Shown here: positions 8,129 to 15,322 of the stretch, piece after piece
How positions within the stretch are numbered: the first letter of the stretch is position 1
Layout of the letters: each line of letters starts with the position of its first letter
Source: Pseudobacteriovorax antillogorgiicola
GTDB lineage: Bacteria > Bdellovibrionota_B > Oligoflexia > Oligoflexales > RGVZ01
Reading direction: 5' to 3'
Assembly (NCBI GenBank): GCA_945898195.1
Contig: CAMDHM010000027.1
Coordinates: 1 to 39,643 of the forward strand
Length of the DNA: 39,643 nt
Notes under the pieces: model-generated
Database searches by the model: none
Told to the model about the DNA's origin: nothing
Seen by the model: the letters and a program-made list of their open reading frames with translations, nothing else
Made by a program: the position numbers and the translations under genes

Positions 8129-8860
8129 ATGATTGTGACGAAAATGATTCCCAGCAAGTTCCAATTCAAACAATTTGCAATGATCCAAAGAGATTCGGGA
8201 CAGCGGATCAACACTGATAGCTGCGCCTTTGGAGATCTTGTGGAAGGCAATTCGCCATCTCGAATTTTGGATGTCGGGTGTGGCACGGGCGTTCTTACCC
8301 TCATGATGGCGCAAAAGTATTCGGCCGCCCAGATAACAGGCATTGAAATTGATCCTAACGACGCCACCGTTGCCGCAGAGAATTTTGTTTCCTCTCCCTG
8401 GCAAAATCGTTTGCAGGTTCTAAATTTGAGGGTCCAGGATTTTAAACAGCCAAATGAAACTAAATTTGATTTGATTTTATGCAATCCGCCTTTTTTCAGA
8501 TCCAGCACAAAATCACAGGATCCAGCTCGGGCCTTGGCCAGGCACGATGATCAATTGCCAGCGGGCGAATTGGCAGCATCGATCGGCCGTTTATTGTCGC
8601 CCTCGGGCATAGCCTGGCTATTGTGCGCCGCCGATGAAGAGGGGCGCTGGCTGAACGCCTTTTGCAAAGTCGGCCTTTCATTGCGCAACAAAATCAGTCT
8701 GGCCGACAACCCTGAAGCCTTGCCGCATGCCATCGCCATAAGTTTCGTAGATGAAAATAGTCCGCAGGTTCAATCACGCAGAATTGATTACCGCGTTGCT
8801 TCTGGCGGAGAAAGATCGATTTGGATGGCACAACACCGCGCACGGTGGTTTCCGTTCTAA
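8129..8860 (+). CDS. TrmN6-like tRNA1(Val) adenine-37 N6-methyltransferase
   Basis: The SAM-binding block ILDVGCGTGVLTLMMAQ, the GIEIDPNDATVAAENF acidic loop, the YfiC-like SPWQNRLQV stretch and the N6-adenine methylase motif NPPFF (in LILCNPPFFR) are all present, and the N-terminus (KFQFKQFAMIQ) matches the FKQF start of E. coli YfiC/TrmN6, which methylates A37 of tRNA-Val. I chose the ATG at 8129, just past the Old Yellow Enzyme stop; a TTG at 8078 would add 17 residues inside that gene and has an AAGGA nearby, so the start is uncertain. Last gene of the plus-strand operon. Related N6-methylases act on other substrates, so the exact target is inferred. Confidence 0.8.
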   Translation: MIVTKMIPSKFQFKQFAMIQRDSGQRINTDSCAFGDLVEGNSPSRILDVGCGTGVLTLMMAQKYSAAQITGIEIDPNDATVAAENFVSSPWQNRLQVLNLRVQDFKQPNETKFDLILCNPPFFRSSTKSQDPARALARHDDQLPAGELAASIGRLLSPSGIAWLLCAADEEGRWLNAFCKVGLSLRNKISLADNPEALPHAIAISFVDENSPQVQSRRIDYRVASGGERSIWMAQHRARWFPF

Positions 8861-8903
8861 ATGCCTCTTGCGAACTGCATCTCCAGATTCCAGATCAGAG
8901 CTG

Positions 8904-9950
8904 TCACTGGTTTTCAGATGCCTCAAAAGGATCGATAGCTTCACTGGAAACGGTACGAAATGGACCTGTCATAGAATTCCCACCCTTAAGGCCCTGACCA
9001 TTTGGCAGGGTCCACATCGCCCAAAAATCTGACTGAATGGCTTCAATTGACTTTGAATAGCGACGAGAGTTGGCACTGTCGGCAATGGTTAATGTTGTGA
9101 TCTGCTGCCCATCTGTATGAAACCCGTAAATCGTGACGCAGTGGCTTGCATAGCAATATGCAGCCGGTATTCCCTTGTGAAGGTTCTGCGTCACCTGATT
9201 CATGACGGCGTCGCGGGGGCCGTGCAAATTGGCCCAGCCCATTTTGTCGGGCAAAGACTTTTCCTGCCGAAAAATATTCAAAAATTGAAAGGGCGAGCCA
9301 ATATCAAACTGACCACGATACTTCCCAAGGATATTGCGCAATGCCCCAGTTGAATTGACTGCCGTGATGTCGGCGCGGTAGGCCTCGATTTCCGAATCCT
9401 GACTCGGGGGCAAGTGATTGAAATAGGTTTTCATTGTGTGAAAGGCCGAATAGCCCCAACACCAACTGGTATTGCCTTGGTTGTAAACGTCATCGAGGGT
9501 CAAATTAAAATCCCCAGCTGCACCCGGAGCAAGCAGTGGCAAATGGCCAGGATTTGTCGAATTAACACGCACTCGACGCAGTACGTTAAAAGACATTTGA
9601 GCCAGATCACCGGTGCCCACGGCTTCTGCGACAGTCAGTTTCGTTAGATGAGCGATGGCAATAGGACGAGCAGATCGATAAAGCGACCGCTCTGATTTTG
9701 ACTCAGAGAATTCAAGGGCCGTTATGATCACGCCGGCACTGCCGCATTCACCGCCGGCACAAATCACAAGATTTTGGCGGCCGGACTGCGTTCCCACCCA
9801 AACCCACGGCTCCTCCGAGGTATCGCTAGCCTCGAGGCGCATGGAAATTTCAAACGCCTTGACTGTTTTTACCGAAGAGGTCTGTGGTGCGCTGCATGCC
9901 ATCAACCCGACGACGAAAAAAAACGCGGGCAAAGTTTGGCTCAATTTCAT
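8904..9950 (-). CDS. Lipoprotein with papain-like cysteine protease domain
   Basis: A signal peptide ends in lipobox GLMAC (Cys19), so the protein should be lipid-anchored. Residues 20-150 look like a beta-rich N-terminal region. The catalytic part begins about residue 155 with NQGNTSWCWGYSA: Gln158 for the oxyanion hole and Cys164, in the form used by papain-like bacterial proteases such as staphopain and the AvrRpt2/C70 group. His270 lies in ASHCVTIYGF and an Asp/Asn follows in ADSAN (291-294), completing the expected order Gln-Cys-His-Asn/Asp. Family assignment is by motif only. The start is taken at ATG 9950 (GGAG ten bases before); a GTG at 9956 is possible. It is the last gene of the minus-strand run from yebC. 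Confidence 0.75.
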   Translation of the reverse strand: MKLSQTLPAFFFVVGLMACSAPQTSSVKTVKAFEISMRLEASDTSEEPWVWVGTQSGRQNLVICAGGECGSAGVIITALEFSESKSERSLYRSARPIAIAHLTKLTVAEAVGTGDLAQMSFNVLRRVRVNSTNPGHLPLLAPGAAGDFNLTLDDVYNQGNTSWCWGYSAFHTMKTYFNHLPPSQDSEIEAYRADITAVNSTGALRNILGKYRGQFDIGSPFQFLNIFRQEKSLPDKMGWANLHGPRDAVMNQVTQNLHKGIPAAYCYASHCVTIYGFHTDGQQITTLTIADSANSRRYSKSIEAIQSDFWAMWTLPNGQGLKGGNSMTGPFRTVSSEAIDPFEASENQ

Positions 9951-10103
9951 GTCCACGGAACTCCAACATGCGTCTGCAACAACTTGGACTGCGCCCTAAT
10001 AAGAACGGCCAAGCCCGCTATAGCAAGAAGGTAGCCACAATATTAAGTTAACGATATTAGGTATTTAACTGGCTCTAATGGAGACATCTTCGCCAATTAG
10101 CCC

Positions 10104-10127
10104 GTCAAAATTGTCTACTATTTTGAC
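10104..10127. promoter_or_regulatory. Perfect 8-bp inverted repeat behind the radical SAM gene
   Basis: Arms GTCAAAAT and ATTTTGAC with an 8-base loop, six bases past the radical SAM stop codon and about 150 bases before the protease start. No T-run follows on either strand, so it is not a standard terminator. It may be an RNA 3' stem or an operator for the downstream lipoprotein gene. Confidence 0.4.
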
Positions 10128-10133
10128 AGGAGC

Positions 10134-11015
10134 TTATTCAAAGCGGGTGATGAAAGTGCAGCGTCGACAAAGATCTTCGATAAGGTCACCCCGAGCGAAA
10201 CCATCCCGAATTTTTGTTGCACGCGGGCTGGTCAAAATCTCCGAAATCGGCGTTTCAAACGCGTTGCCAAGGCGAATGTCTGCCTTGTGATCGAGGCAGC
10301 ATGGAACCGCCGTGCCATCGGCATGAATGCCAAAATGCCCGGTCAAACCATGACAAAATCCTTTTTCACTACGGACCGGATTTTCCATGCGAGGCCATTC
10401 AAACCGGGAGTCAAAATGCAAGTAAAGTCGACCGCGAATTCGCCAGTTTTTCCGCCGCCGTAAATCGACATGGATTTCCGACCACTCAAAACCAAAAGCC
10501 TGGGCTAAAAGTGTTCGCATGGGAGCATTCAAGTCTGACTCAACGGGGGTCGTTCCACCCAGGTCCCATAGGCGCAAATTGATATAAAGATCGGGACGTT
10601 CCACCATGGCCTGATCGATAAAATTTTGAATCCGTTGAAAATAAATTCTGGGATTTTGGTTTTTAAAATTGTCCTCGAAACTTTGCAGGGAAAAACTGAC
10701 CTGTCGAACGATCGGACGCAGCAATTGTGCCGGGCGATCACCGGCCATCAAAACACCGTTGGTGACAATATTGACCGGCACACCAGCTGCTTCGCAGGCA
10801 TCAATAATCCGCGAGAATTCAGGATGGCCAAGAGGCTCACCCAACAGGTGCAAAACTACCTCTTCAGTCAGGGGCGCCAACTGGGTGATCACACGCTCAA
10901 AATTCGCCACGTCCATCACCTGCTTATCGCCCTCGCCCGCCGGGCAAAAGGTGCACTTCAAGTTACAGATGTTACTAATCTCGACGTTGACCCGTTTGAA
11001 TCGATGTTGGGCCAT
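10134..11015 (-). CDS. Radical SAM/SPASM-domain protein
   Basis: The 4Fe-4S radical SAM motif is at residues 17-24 (CNLKCTFC), preceded by the usual first strand VNVEIS. GEPLGHPEF at about 60 matches the GGE-type SAM ribose motif, and IVTNGVLM the following strand. The C-terminal third has a SPASM-like layout: FCHGLTGHFGIHADGTAVPCC, the RLGN element and a final CRRC, enough cysteines for one auxiliary cluster. At 293 residues it is near the usual size for stand-alone radical SAM/SPASM proteins, many of unknown substrate. The ATG at 11015 lies only four bases after the T-run of an intrinsic terminator and has no usable ribosome binding site. The neighbouring Cys-rich DUF1036 protein is a possible but unproven substrate. 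Confidence 0.85.
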   Translation of the reverse strand: MAQHRFKRVNVEISNICNLKCTFCPAGEGDKQVMDVANFERVITQLAPLTEEVVLHLLGEPLGHPEFSRIIDACEAAGVPVNIVTNGVLMAGDRPAQLLRPIVRQVSFSLQSFEDNFKNQNPRIYFQRIQNFIDQAMVERPDLYINLRLWDLGGTTPVESDLNAPMRTLLAQAFGFEWSEIHVDLRRRKNWRIRGRLYLHFDSRFEWPRMENPVRSEKGFCHGLTGHFGIHADGTAVPCCLDHKADIRLGNAFETPISEILTSPRATKIRDGFARGDLIEDLCRRCTFITRFE

Positions 11016-11019
11016 GGAC

Positions 11020-11049
11020 AAAAAAATCCCCGCGCTCCAATGCGCGGGG
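11020..11049 (-). terminator. Intrinsic terminator after the DUF1036 gene
   Basis: Perfect 8-bp GC stem (CCCCGCGC with GCGCGGGG, 6-base loop) followed on the minus strand by seven T residues, 50 bases past the DUF1036 stop. The T-run ends four bases before the radical SAM start codon, so only read-through or initiation at the terminator itself would express that gene. Confidence 0.85.
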
Positions 11050-11101
11050 TTACGTTTACTCCATCATGGGGCGTTTATTCCATGAAGATCGACACCAGGT
11101 A

Positions 11102-12286
11102 TCACGGCACATCCAATCGGACCTTTCCCGGGGCGATTGATTTTGCCGCAAAACTGGCTTTCCCTTGATTTTCGACACTACAAGCCATTTGGGTCGCATG
11201 GGAGAACATGAATGCCATTTTTTGGTCGATGCATGCCTCTATAGGCCCCTCAAGGATCGTGGCGCGAGCAGGCCCAGCGTCCTCAATGTGGATGAATACC
11301 TCAGCAGAATCGATGGGCAAATCATTGACGCAAGCTCCAGCTTCCAGGACATACCAACCACGGGTCATCAACTCTCCGCTAAATTGGGGTCGTTCCCAAG
11401 CAATCGTCATGAGGCTCTTCTCACTTCTGGAGTTACACAGATCCACCATCGAGCGAATTTCGTGGGCATCCGCAACCTGAAGCCGGAATTCGAACCCGTC
11501 GGCATTCAGTCGTTCCTTACGGAAGAGCTGCGTTACCTGGTTGTTGCCTTTGCAATCCATTGAAGCCGCATCATCGAATGAGTAGCCCTTCACATCATCC
11601 GTGCACAAAGGGGTGTCGCCCCTCCAACTCAATTTTCCAGCACCACCCTGAACGTAGAAATAGACTTCCTCTGCATCTGGATCGCGCCGTGTCTCGAAGC
11701 ACTTTCCGGCATCGATCATGAACCATCCCTTTATTGGGAACTTCGGTTCGCCTGATTTTTTCTGAGATAAAGATAGGTAGGTTAAGTCGGTCGTGTCATT
11801 GCAGAATTTGAGTAGCCCACCGACGGAGACGGCATCTGCTGGTTTAAACTCAAAGGTTGGAACTCCTGTGCCTGCAGTGCCTGTCGAAAGAGATGAAACC
11901 GAAATTTCCCTAAAGGAACGAAATCCCTGATTTGCTCCGGTACAGGGCAAATTTTCTGCATCGGGAAAATCAAACACCTGTGTGAGATCCATGCAAAGCG
12001 GCGTGGTTCCGATCCAGTTAAGTACCTGATTTGACGATTGAGCAAACAGAAACAGCCGATCGTCCAACAGGGGAAAGGACAGGTCGACACACTTGTTGGC
12101 TTCGATGGCCCACCAGCCCCGAGCTAGTTTCTTTTGATCGGCATTGTAGGCAACCGCGACGTAGATTTTATCGGTGTTTGCATTACACAGATTAATGCTG
12201 GTTTCGGCGGCCATAGAAGGCGACCCCGATAAAGCTGACCACGTCGCGCCGGACACCATTAGAAGAAAAAATAATTTCTGTTTCAT
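11102..12286 (-). CDS. Secreted protein with three DUF1036-like repeats
   Basis: 394 residues with a signal peptide (cleavage near SMAA, residue 28). Three repeats follow, at about residues 31-140, 165-280 and 295-385. Each opens with L/F-C-N, has a GWW/GWF/GWY-x-I/L-E/D-A motif followed by Cys about three residues on, a beta strand such as LFLFAQ or VYFYVQ, TPLC or EAC, and a last Cys before an xNQG/xNNQ turn. This matches the DUF1036 secreted domain, with four cysteines per repeat likely forming disulphides. Function is unknown for the family. The ATG at 12286 is chosen over one at 12337 because of the signal peptide and GGGAGG, although that site lies in a terminator stem. Confidence 0.8.
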   Translation of the reverse strand: MKQKLFFLLMVSGATWSALSGSPSMAAETSINLCNANTDKIYVAVAYNADQKKLARGWWAIEANKCVDLSFPLLDDRLFLFAQSSNQVLNWIGTTPLCMDLTQVFDFPDAENLPCTGANQGFRSFREISVSSLSTGTAGTGVPTFEFKPADAVSVGGLLKFCNDTTDLTYLSLSQKKSGEPKFPIKGWFMIDAGKCFETRRDPDAEEVYFYVQGGAGKLSWRGDTPLCTDDVKGYSFDDAASMDCKGNNQVTQLFRKERLNADGFEFRLQVADAHEIRSMVDLCNSRSEKSLMTIAWERPQFSGELMTRGWYVLEAGACVNDLPIDSAEVFIHIEDAGPARATILEGPIEACIDQKMAFMFSHATQMACSVENQGKASFAAKSIAPGKVRLDVP

Positions 12287-12321
12287 AAAAAAAGCCTCCC
12301 TATTGTTAAAAATGGGAGGCT
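12287..12321 (-). terminator. Intrinsic terminator after yebC that contains the next gene's ribosome binding site
   Basis: Arms AGCCTCCC and GGGAGGCT, perfect over 8 bp with a 13-base loop, followed on the minus strand by T residues and then directly by the ATG of the DUF1036 gene. The 3' arm supplies that gene's GGGAGG. The element should both end yebC transcription and, in any read-through transcript, hide the ribosome binding site. Confidence 0.8.
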
Positions 12322-12363
12322 GCAACGTGGATGCCATGTGGTCAAAAAACCACTGGCGTTGGC

Positions 12364-13086
12364 TTATTTCAATCCGGCGTAAACCCGATGGACGTCATCA
12401 TTGTCGTCAATCTCATTCAGGAAATCCTCGACATCCTTGCGCTGAGAAGCATCAAGTTCGATGTTTTCCTTGGCCCGGTACATCAGCTCGGCCTTTGAAA
12501 CGGCCCAGCCCTGTTGAGTCAGGGCTTTGTTAACCGAATCAACATCCGAAGGGCTGGTATAAAAACGCCCACCGGCCTGTCCCTTTTCAACTTCACCGTC
12601 TTCGAGAGGCTCAACTTCCTGGGCTCCAGCCTCGATGGCGGCCTCTTCAATATCGATGGCAGCCTTGGCGTTGGTCGCCTCGACCACTCCGAGGCGATCG
12701 AACATCCAACCCACTGAACCGATCGATCCTAATTGCCCCTTGCGAAACAAAACGCGAACGTCGCCCGCGCTTCTATTTTTGTTGTCTGTCATGCACTCAA
12801 CGATGACCGGCACCTTATGAGGGGCAAATCCCTCATAAGTCACCAACTCATAGTTCACGGTTTCGTCCAAAAGACCGGAGCCTTTTTTGATCGCTCGTTC
12901 GATGGTTTCCCGCGGACAAGCCTGTTTGCGAGCCGATTCAATGGCAACCCGCAAGCGGGCATTATTGCCCGGGTCCGGGTCACCTAGACGCGCTGCAACA
13001 GCGATTTCTTTCGCCAGCTTGCCAATGATGAGTCCCCGCCGTTTTGCCGAATCCACGCGCCCGGCGTGTTTCCATTGTGCACCCAT
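12364..13086 (-). CDS. yebC: YebC/PmpR-family protein
   Basis: 240 residues with the standard family start MGAQWKHAGRVDSAKR (usually MAGHSKWxNIKHRK), then IARAARxG-like EIAVAARLGDPDPGNNARL, the ERAIKKGSG element, YEGFAPHKVPVIVECMTDNKNRSAGDVR and VGWMFDRLG. Family members are described as DNA-binding regulators and, for the group as a whole, as factors relieving ribosome stalling at proline stretches. The ATG at 13086 has GGAG at a good distance; a longer frame to 13419 crosses a terminator and is rejected. Ends in the terminator at 12287-12321. Confidence 0.9.
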   Translation of the reverse strand: MGAQWKHAGRVDSAKRRGLIIGKLAKEIAVAARLGDPDPGNNARLRVAIESARKQACPRETIERAIKKGSGLLDETVNYELVTYEGFAPHKVPVIVECMTDNKNRSAGDVRVLFRKGQLGSIGSVGWMFDRLGVVEATNAKAAIDIEEAAIEAGAQEVEPLEDGEVEKGQAGGRFYTSPSDVDSVNKALTQQGWAVSKAELMYRAKENIELDASQRKDVEDFLNEIDDNDDVHRVYAGLK

Positions 13087-13184
13087 GTCGGTCTCCTCTG
13101 AGTCTGGAAATACAGGGACATGAGGCAAATGATTAACCCAAGGCTGGTAAAAATCAACCCTAATGTGGTTGCCCAACTCGGGAA

Positions 13185-13220
13185 CAAAAAAGCCCCGGAA
13201 CATTGTTGCTCCGGGGCTTC
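13185..13220 (-). terminator. Intrinsic terminator after the small Pro/Ala lipoprotein
   Basis: A 10-bp stem (AAGCCCCGGA with its complement, loop about 10 bases) followed on the minus strand by a T-run into GTTCC, 27 bases past the lipoprotein stop codon. Confidence 0.85.
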
Positions 13221-13246
13221 TGGTCCGCGTGGATACCGCAGCAGGC

Positions 13247-13558
13247 TTACTGCACACAGTTTTCCGAATGAAAAATATTATAAAAAAGGCGGCGAACTGG
13301 GCCGTTCGGGCAAGCCGCGCCAGAGTTAGCGAACGTACCACCGGTCGTCGGCCCACCCACATGAGGGTAAGTCGGCGGAGCAACTGGAGCCGCTTGAATG
13401 GCCGGTGATGCCGACGCAACTGGGGCCGCTGGAGCTACGGATGCGACTGGAGGTTTACTTGGTTTCGGTGGGGTGGATGGCGCGCTCGAGCCCTTATCGC
13501 TCTGACTTCCGCAGGAAACCATCAAAAAACACGCTAAAATCAGGATCTTGGACTTCAT
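13247..13558 (-). CDS. Small Pro/Ala-rich lipoprotein
   Basis: 103 residues. MKSKILILACFLMVSC is a lipoprotein signal ending in VSC. Residues 25-70 are a low-complexity linker of Pro, Ala, Ser and Val (PPKPSKPPVASVAPAAPVAS), and the last 35 residues hold two cysteines (GAACPNG, SENCVQ). It is probably a surface or periplasm-spanning spacer protein; the family is unknown to me. The start at 13558 has AGAGG seven bases upstream; an ATG-like start at 13600 would add residues before the signal peptide. A terminator follows. Confidence 0.75.
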   Translation of the reverse strand: MKSKILILACFLMVSCGSQSDKGSSAPSTPPKPSKPPVASVAPAAPVASASPAIQAAPVAPPTYPHVGGPTTGGTFANSGAACPNGPVRRLFYNIFHSENCVQ

Positions 13559-13749
13559 ATGGGTGCCTCTATTGAGTGGTGGACAGTGGCTTGACAACAC
13601 GCCGGGCCAAAAAATCGAATGCCCACCAAACTATAAAAGGTTATACATCATAGAATCTTTGTTATCAAGCTTAAAATTGTTAAAAACAAAAAATTATTTT
13701 ATTAAAAATAACCAACTATAATTACTAAACTTAATTTGATTCTAACCGT

Positions 13750-14157
13750 TCACCGAGCCGTGCAAGCCGCCTTCATTTCTCTCATTGCCGGGGTGTGATC
13801 GTTGATTAACAGACCGCGGTACTTGCTTTGACCGGCATCCGCCGAATAAACGATGAGGCGCAACTCGTTTTCTGGTGAATCGGCGTCAACCAGCAGGTGC
13901 AGGTATTCGCCGGACGCAGTTTGAAGTTCTTCAAGGGCAATTTGGTGCCTCTGACCATAATGTTCAACCTCGCCCAGGCGTTCGACATGCCCGTCGTCCT
14001 TCAGATTGAATCGTACGGTCGCAAACACAACGCCCTGATAGGCGAAAGCTTCGCACGTTATATTCGACGGGGAGGCATTCCCGAACGCGATGGGATTTCC
14101 CGTAAGTATAATCCCCATGCCCAAAACCAAATGCGTCCACCTTCTTGTTGCTTTCAC
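13750..14157 (-). CDS. Secreted hypothetical protein
   Basis: About 135 residues with a twin-Arg-free Sec signal (KATRRWTHLVLGMGIILTGNPIAFG) and a beta-rich mature domain of about 110 residues with two cysteines (ITCEAFAY near its start and AACTAR at the end), suggesting a terminal disulphide. I took the GTG at 14157, which has GAGGA upstream; the frame extends to an ATG at 14172 with no site of its own. No family recognised. Confidence 0.6.
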   Translation of the reverse strand: MKATRRWTHLVLGMGIILTGNPIAFGNASPSNITCEAFAYQGVVFATVRFNLKDDGHVERLGEVEHYGQRHQIALEELQTASGEYLHLLVDADSPENELRLIVYSADAGQSKYRGLLINDHTPAMREMKAACTAR

Positions 14158-14224
14158 GGTGCATGTCCTCATTTCGACTGCGTCCAGGCTCAGCCCCCTC
14201 GGGTTGGCTTAGGGCCATCGTTGG

Positions 14225-14716
14225 TTATTGCGAAAATTTATGATCAAAGGGCACATCGATGGTGCCAAGCCATGTTTCCAATGCGGCGGTGCCGCGAATA
14301 CCTAATTTATCCTTAGATGTACCTTTCATCAGTTCCAGGGCGGTCCCCAGCAGCTCCGAGGTTTTAAGGGAAATCGGGAATTTAACAATTTGCACTTCAT
14401 TGGGTTTCATGGCTATCGGCTTGGCTGATTTTCCAGAGCCAATGATTTTGTCGGTAAACATCAAGTCAAAATCGATTGTCTCAATTTTGAGATCATTACC
14501 ATCTTGATTTAGGACCTTCAGATCAATCTCAAAATCGATACTCGCAAGCGAGGCTTTGCCAACATTGAAATCAGCGAAACTAATTTTTGGCTTCTTAGGT
14601 ACGAGCCCAAGACTCTCTCTGAAATGTGCGCATCCTGACAGAACAAAGTTGGACATTAGTAGGAGAGGCATAAGGCGGGGATTCACACAGCGACTCATCT
14701 TAACTTGCTCTGACAT
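14225..14716 (-). CDS. LEA14/WHy-type lipoprotein
   Basis: Signal peptide with lipobox LSGC, then a domain of about 130 residues with the LEA type 2 (water stress and hypersensitive response) pattern: ISFADFNVGKASLASIDFEIDLKVLNQD, a strand with IETIDFDLMFTDKIIGSG, and VQIVKFPISLKTSELL. These are immunoglobulin-like folds found in many Gram-negative lipoproteins of unknown role. Translation may begin at the ATG at 14698, six residues in, since this gives a more typical signal peptide; neither start has a strong ribosome binding site. Confidence 0.7.
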   Translation of the reverse strand: MSEQVKMSRCVNPRLMPLLLMSNFVLSGCAHFRESLGLVPKKPKISFADFNVGKASLASIDFEIDLKVLNQDGNDLKIETIDFDLMFTDKIIGSGKSAKPIAMKPNEVQIVKFPISLKTSELLGTALELMKGTSKDKLGIRGTAALETWLGTIDVPFDHKFSQ

Positions 14717-15034
14717 ACTCGAGGGTGGTCCTATCGTCGTAAGTGTCTGCGAGAAACGCCTTCAGCTAAGGAGTAACACCTCGGAAAGATAGAGTCGACG
14801 ACTGGCACAGAAACTTGATCAGAAACAACGAATTTTTGGCCCGAAAAAAAAAGCAAAAACGACCACGAGGCCGGATGAAAACGGCTGGCAGGGTTTGCCG
14901 CACGGTAAGTCACCCGGCGAACCTGTGGATGATAGATCGCTTACGATTTACGAAAGGGGAATCTTGAACGAAAATCAAGCGACGCGGGATTTGTCGTCTT
15001 GAATTATGAGAATGTAACAATCTTTGTACATGCA
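14717..15034. other. Intergenic stretch with no recognised gene
   Basis: 318 bases. It has a run of nine A residues near 14846, consistent with a T-run on the minus strand but with no convincing stem, and a short frame at about 14964 (TTG start after AGGGG, 12 codons) that could be a leader but has no support. Longer frames here have poor composition. Confidence 0.5.
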
Positions 15035-15322
15035 TCAACCTGCTTTGCGGGGCTTTTTTGACCGTGAACTGGTCGTAAGGCTTACATTCAAAATTTGAAG
15101 CTCGATGACGCGTCCCTTTGCGTCCTCAGAAAACAAAACTCCGTCCTTTAAGTAGCTCTTCGCCTCGATTCCAGGCGCAAGCTTGATCGTTGCAAAATCA
15201 GCATCTTTGTCGATAGATACAATTGGAAACTGCTGGGCATGTGCTGCACGGCTAGAATTCTTTACTTTTGGCTTTATTTTTCGTTGACTTGAAAATTTAT
15301 CATGACTGTGAGCACGATCCAT
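15035..15322 (-). CDS. DUF2283-domain protein, possible antitoxin
   Basis: 95 residues. The DUF2283 core is at about 33-82: FPIVSIDKDADFATIKLAPG, then SYLKDGVLFSEDAKGRVIELQILNVS, matching the usual YDxExDaLyI...V..D.dgrvvgIEIL pattern. The N-terminal 30 residues and the tail (SRSKKPRKAG) are basic. DUF2283 genes often sit next to small DUF4258-like genes in arrangements proposed to be toxin-antitoxin modules. Here the upstream gene overlaps by 49 bases, which suggests coupled translation. The antitoxin role is inferred from that context. Confidence 0.7.
   Translation of the reverse strand: MDRAHSHDKFSSQRKIKPKVKNSSRAAHAQQFPIVSIDKDADFATIKLAPGIEAKSYLKDGVLFSEDAKGRVIELQILNVSLTTSSRSKKPRKAG

Noticed and set aside
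10134..12286. RiPP precursor peptide for the radical SAM enzyme
   Set aside because: No short Cys- or Gly-rich leader peptide frame with a ribosome binding site was seen near it; the only Cys-rich partner is the large DUF1036 protein.
13087..13419. N-terminal extension of yebC to 13419
   Set aside because: It would cross the terminator at 13185-13220 and precede the standard MGAQWKH start, which has a proper ribosome binding site at 13086.
14731..14913. Minus-strand frame of 60 codons in the 14.7-15.0 kb gap
   Set aside because: No ribosome binding site, poor composition and no motif.
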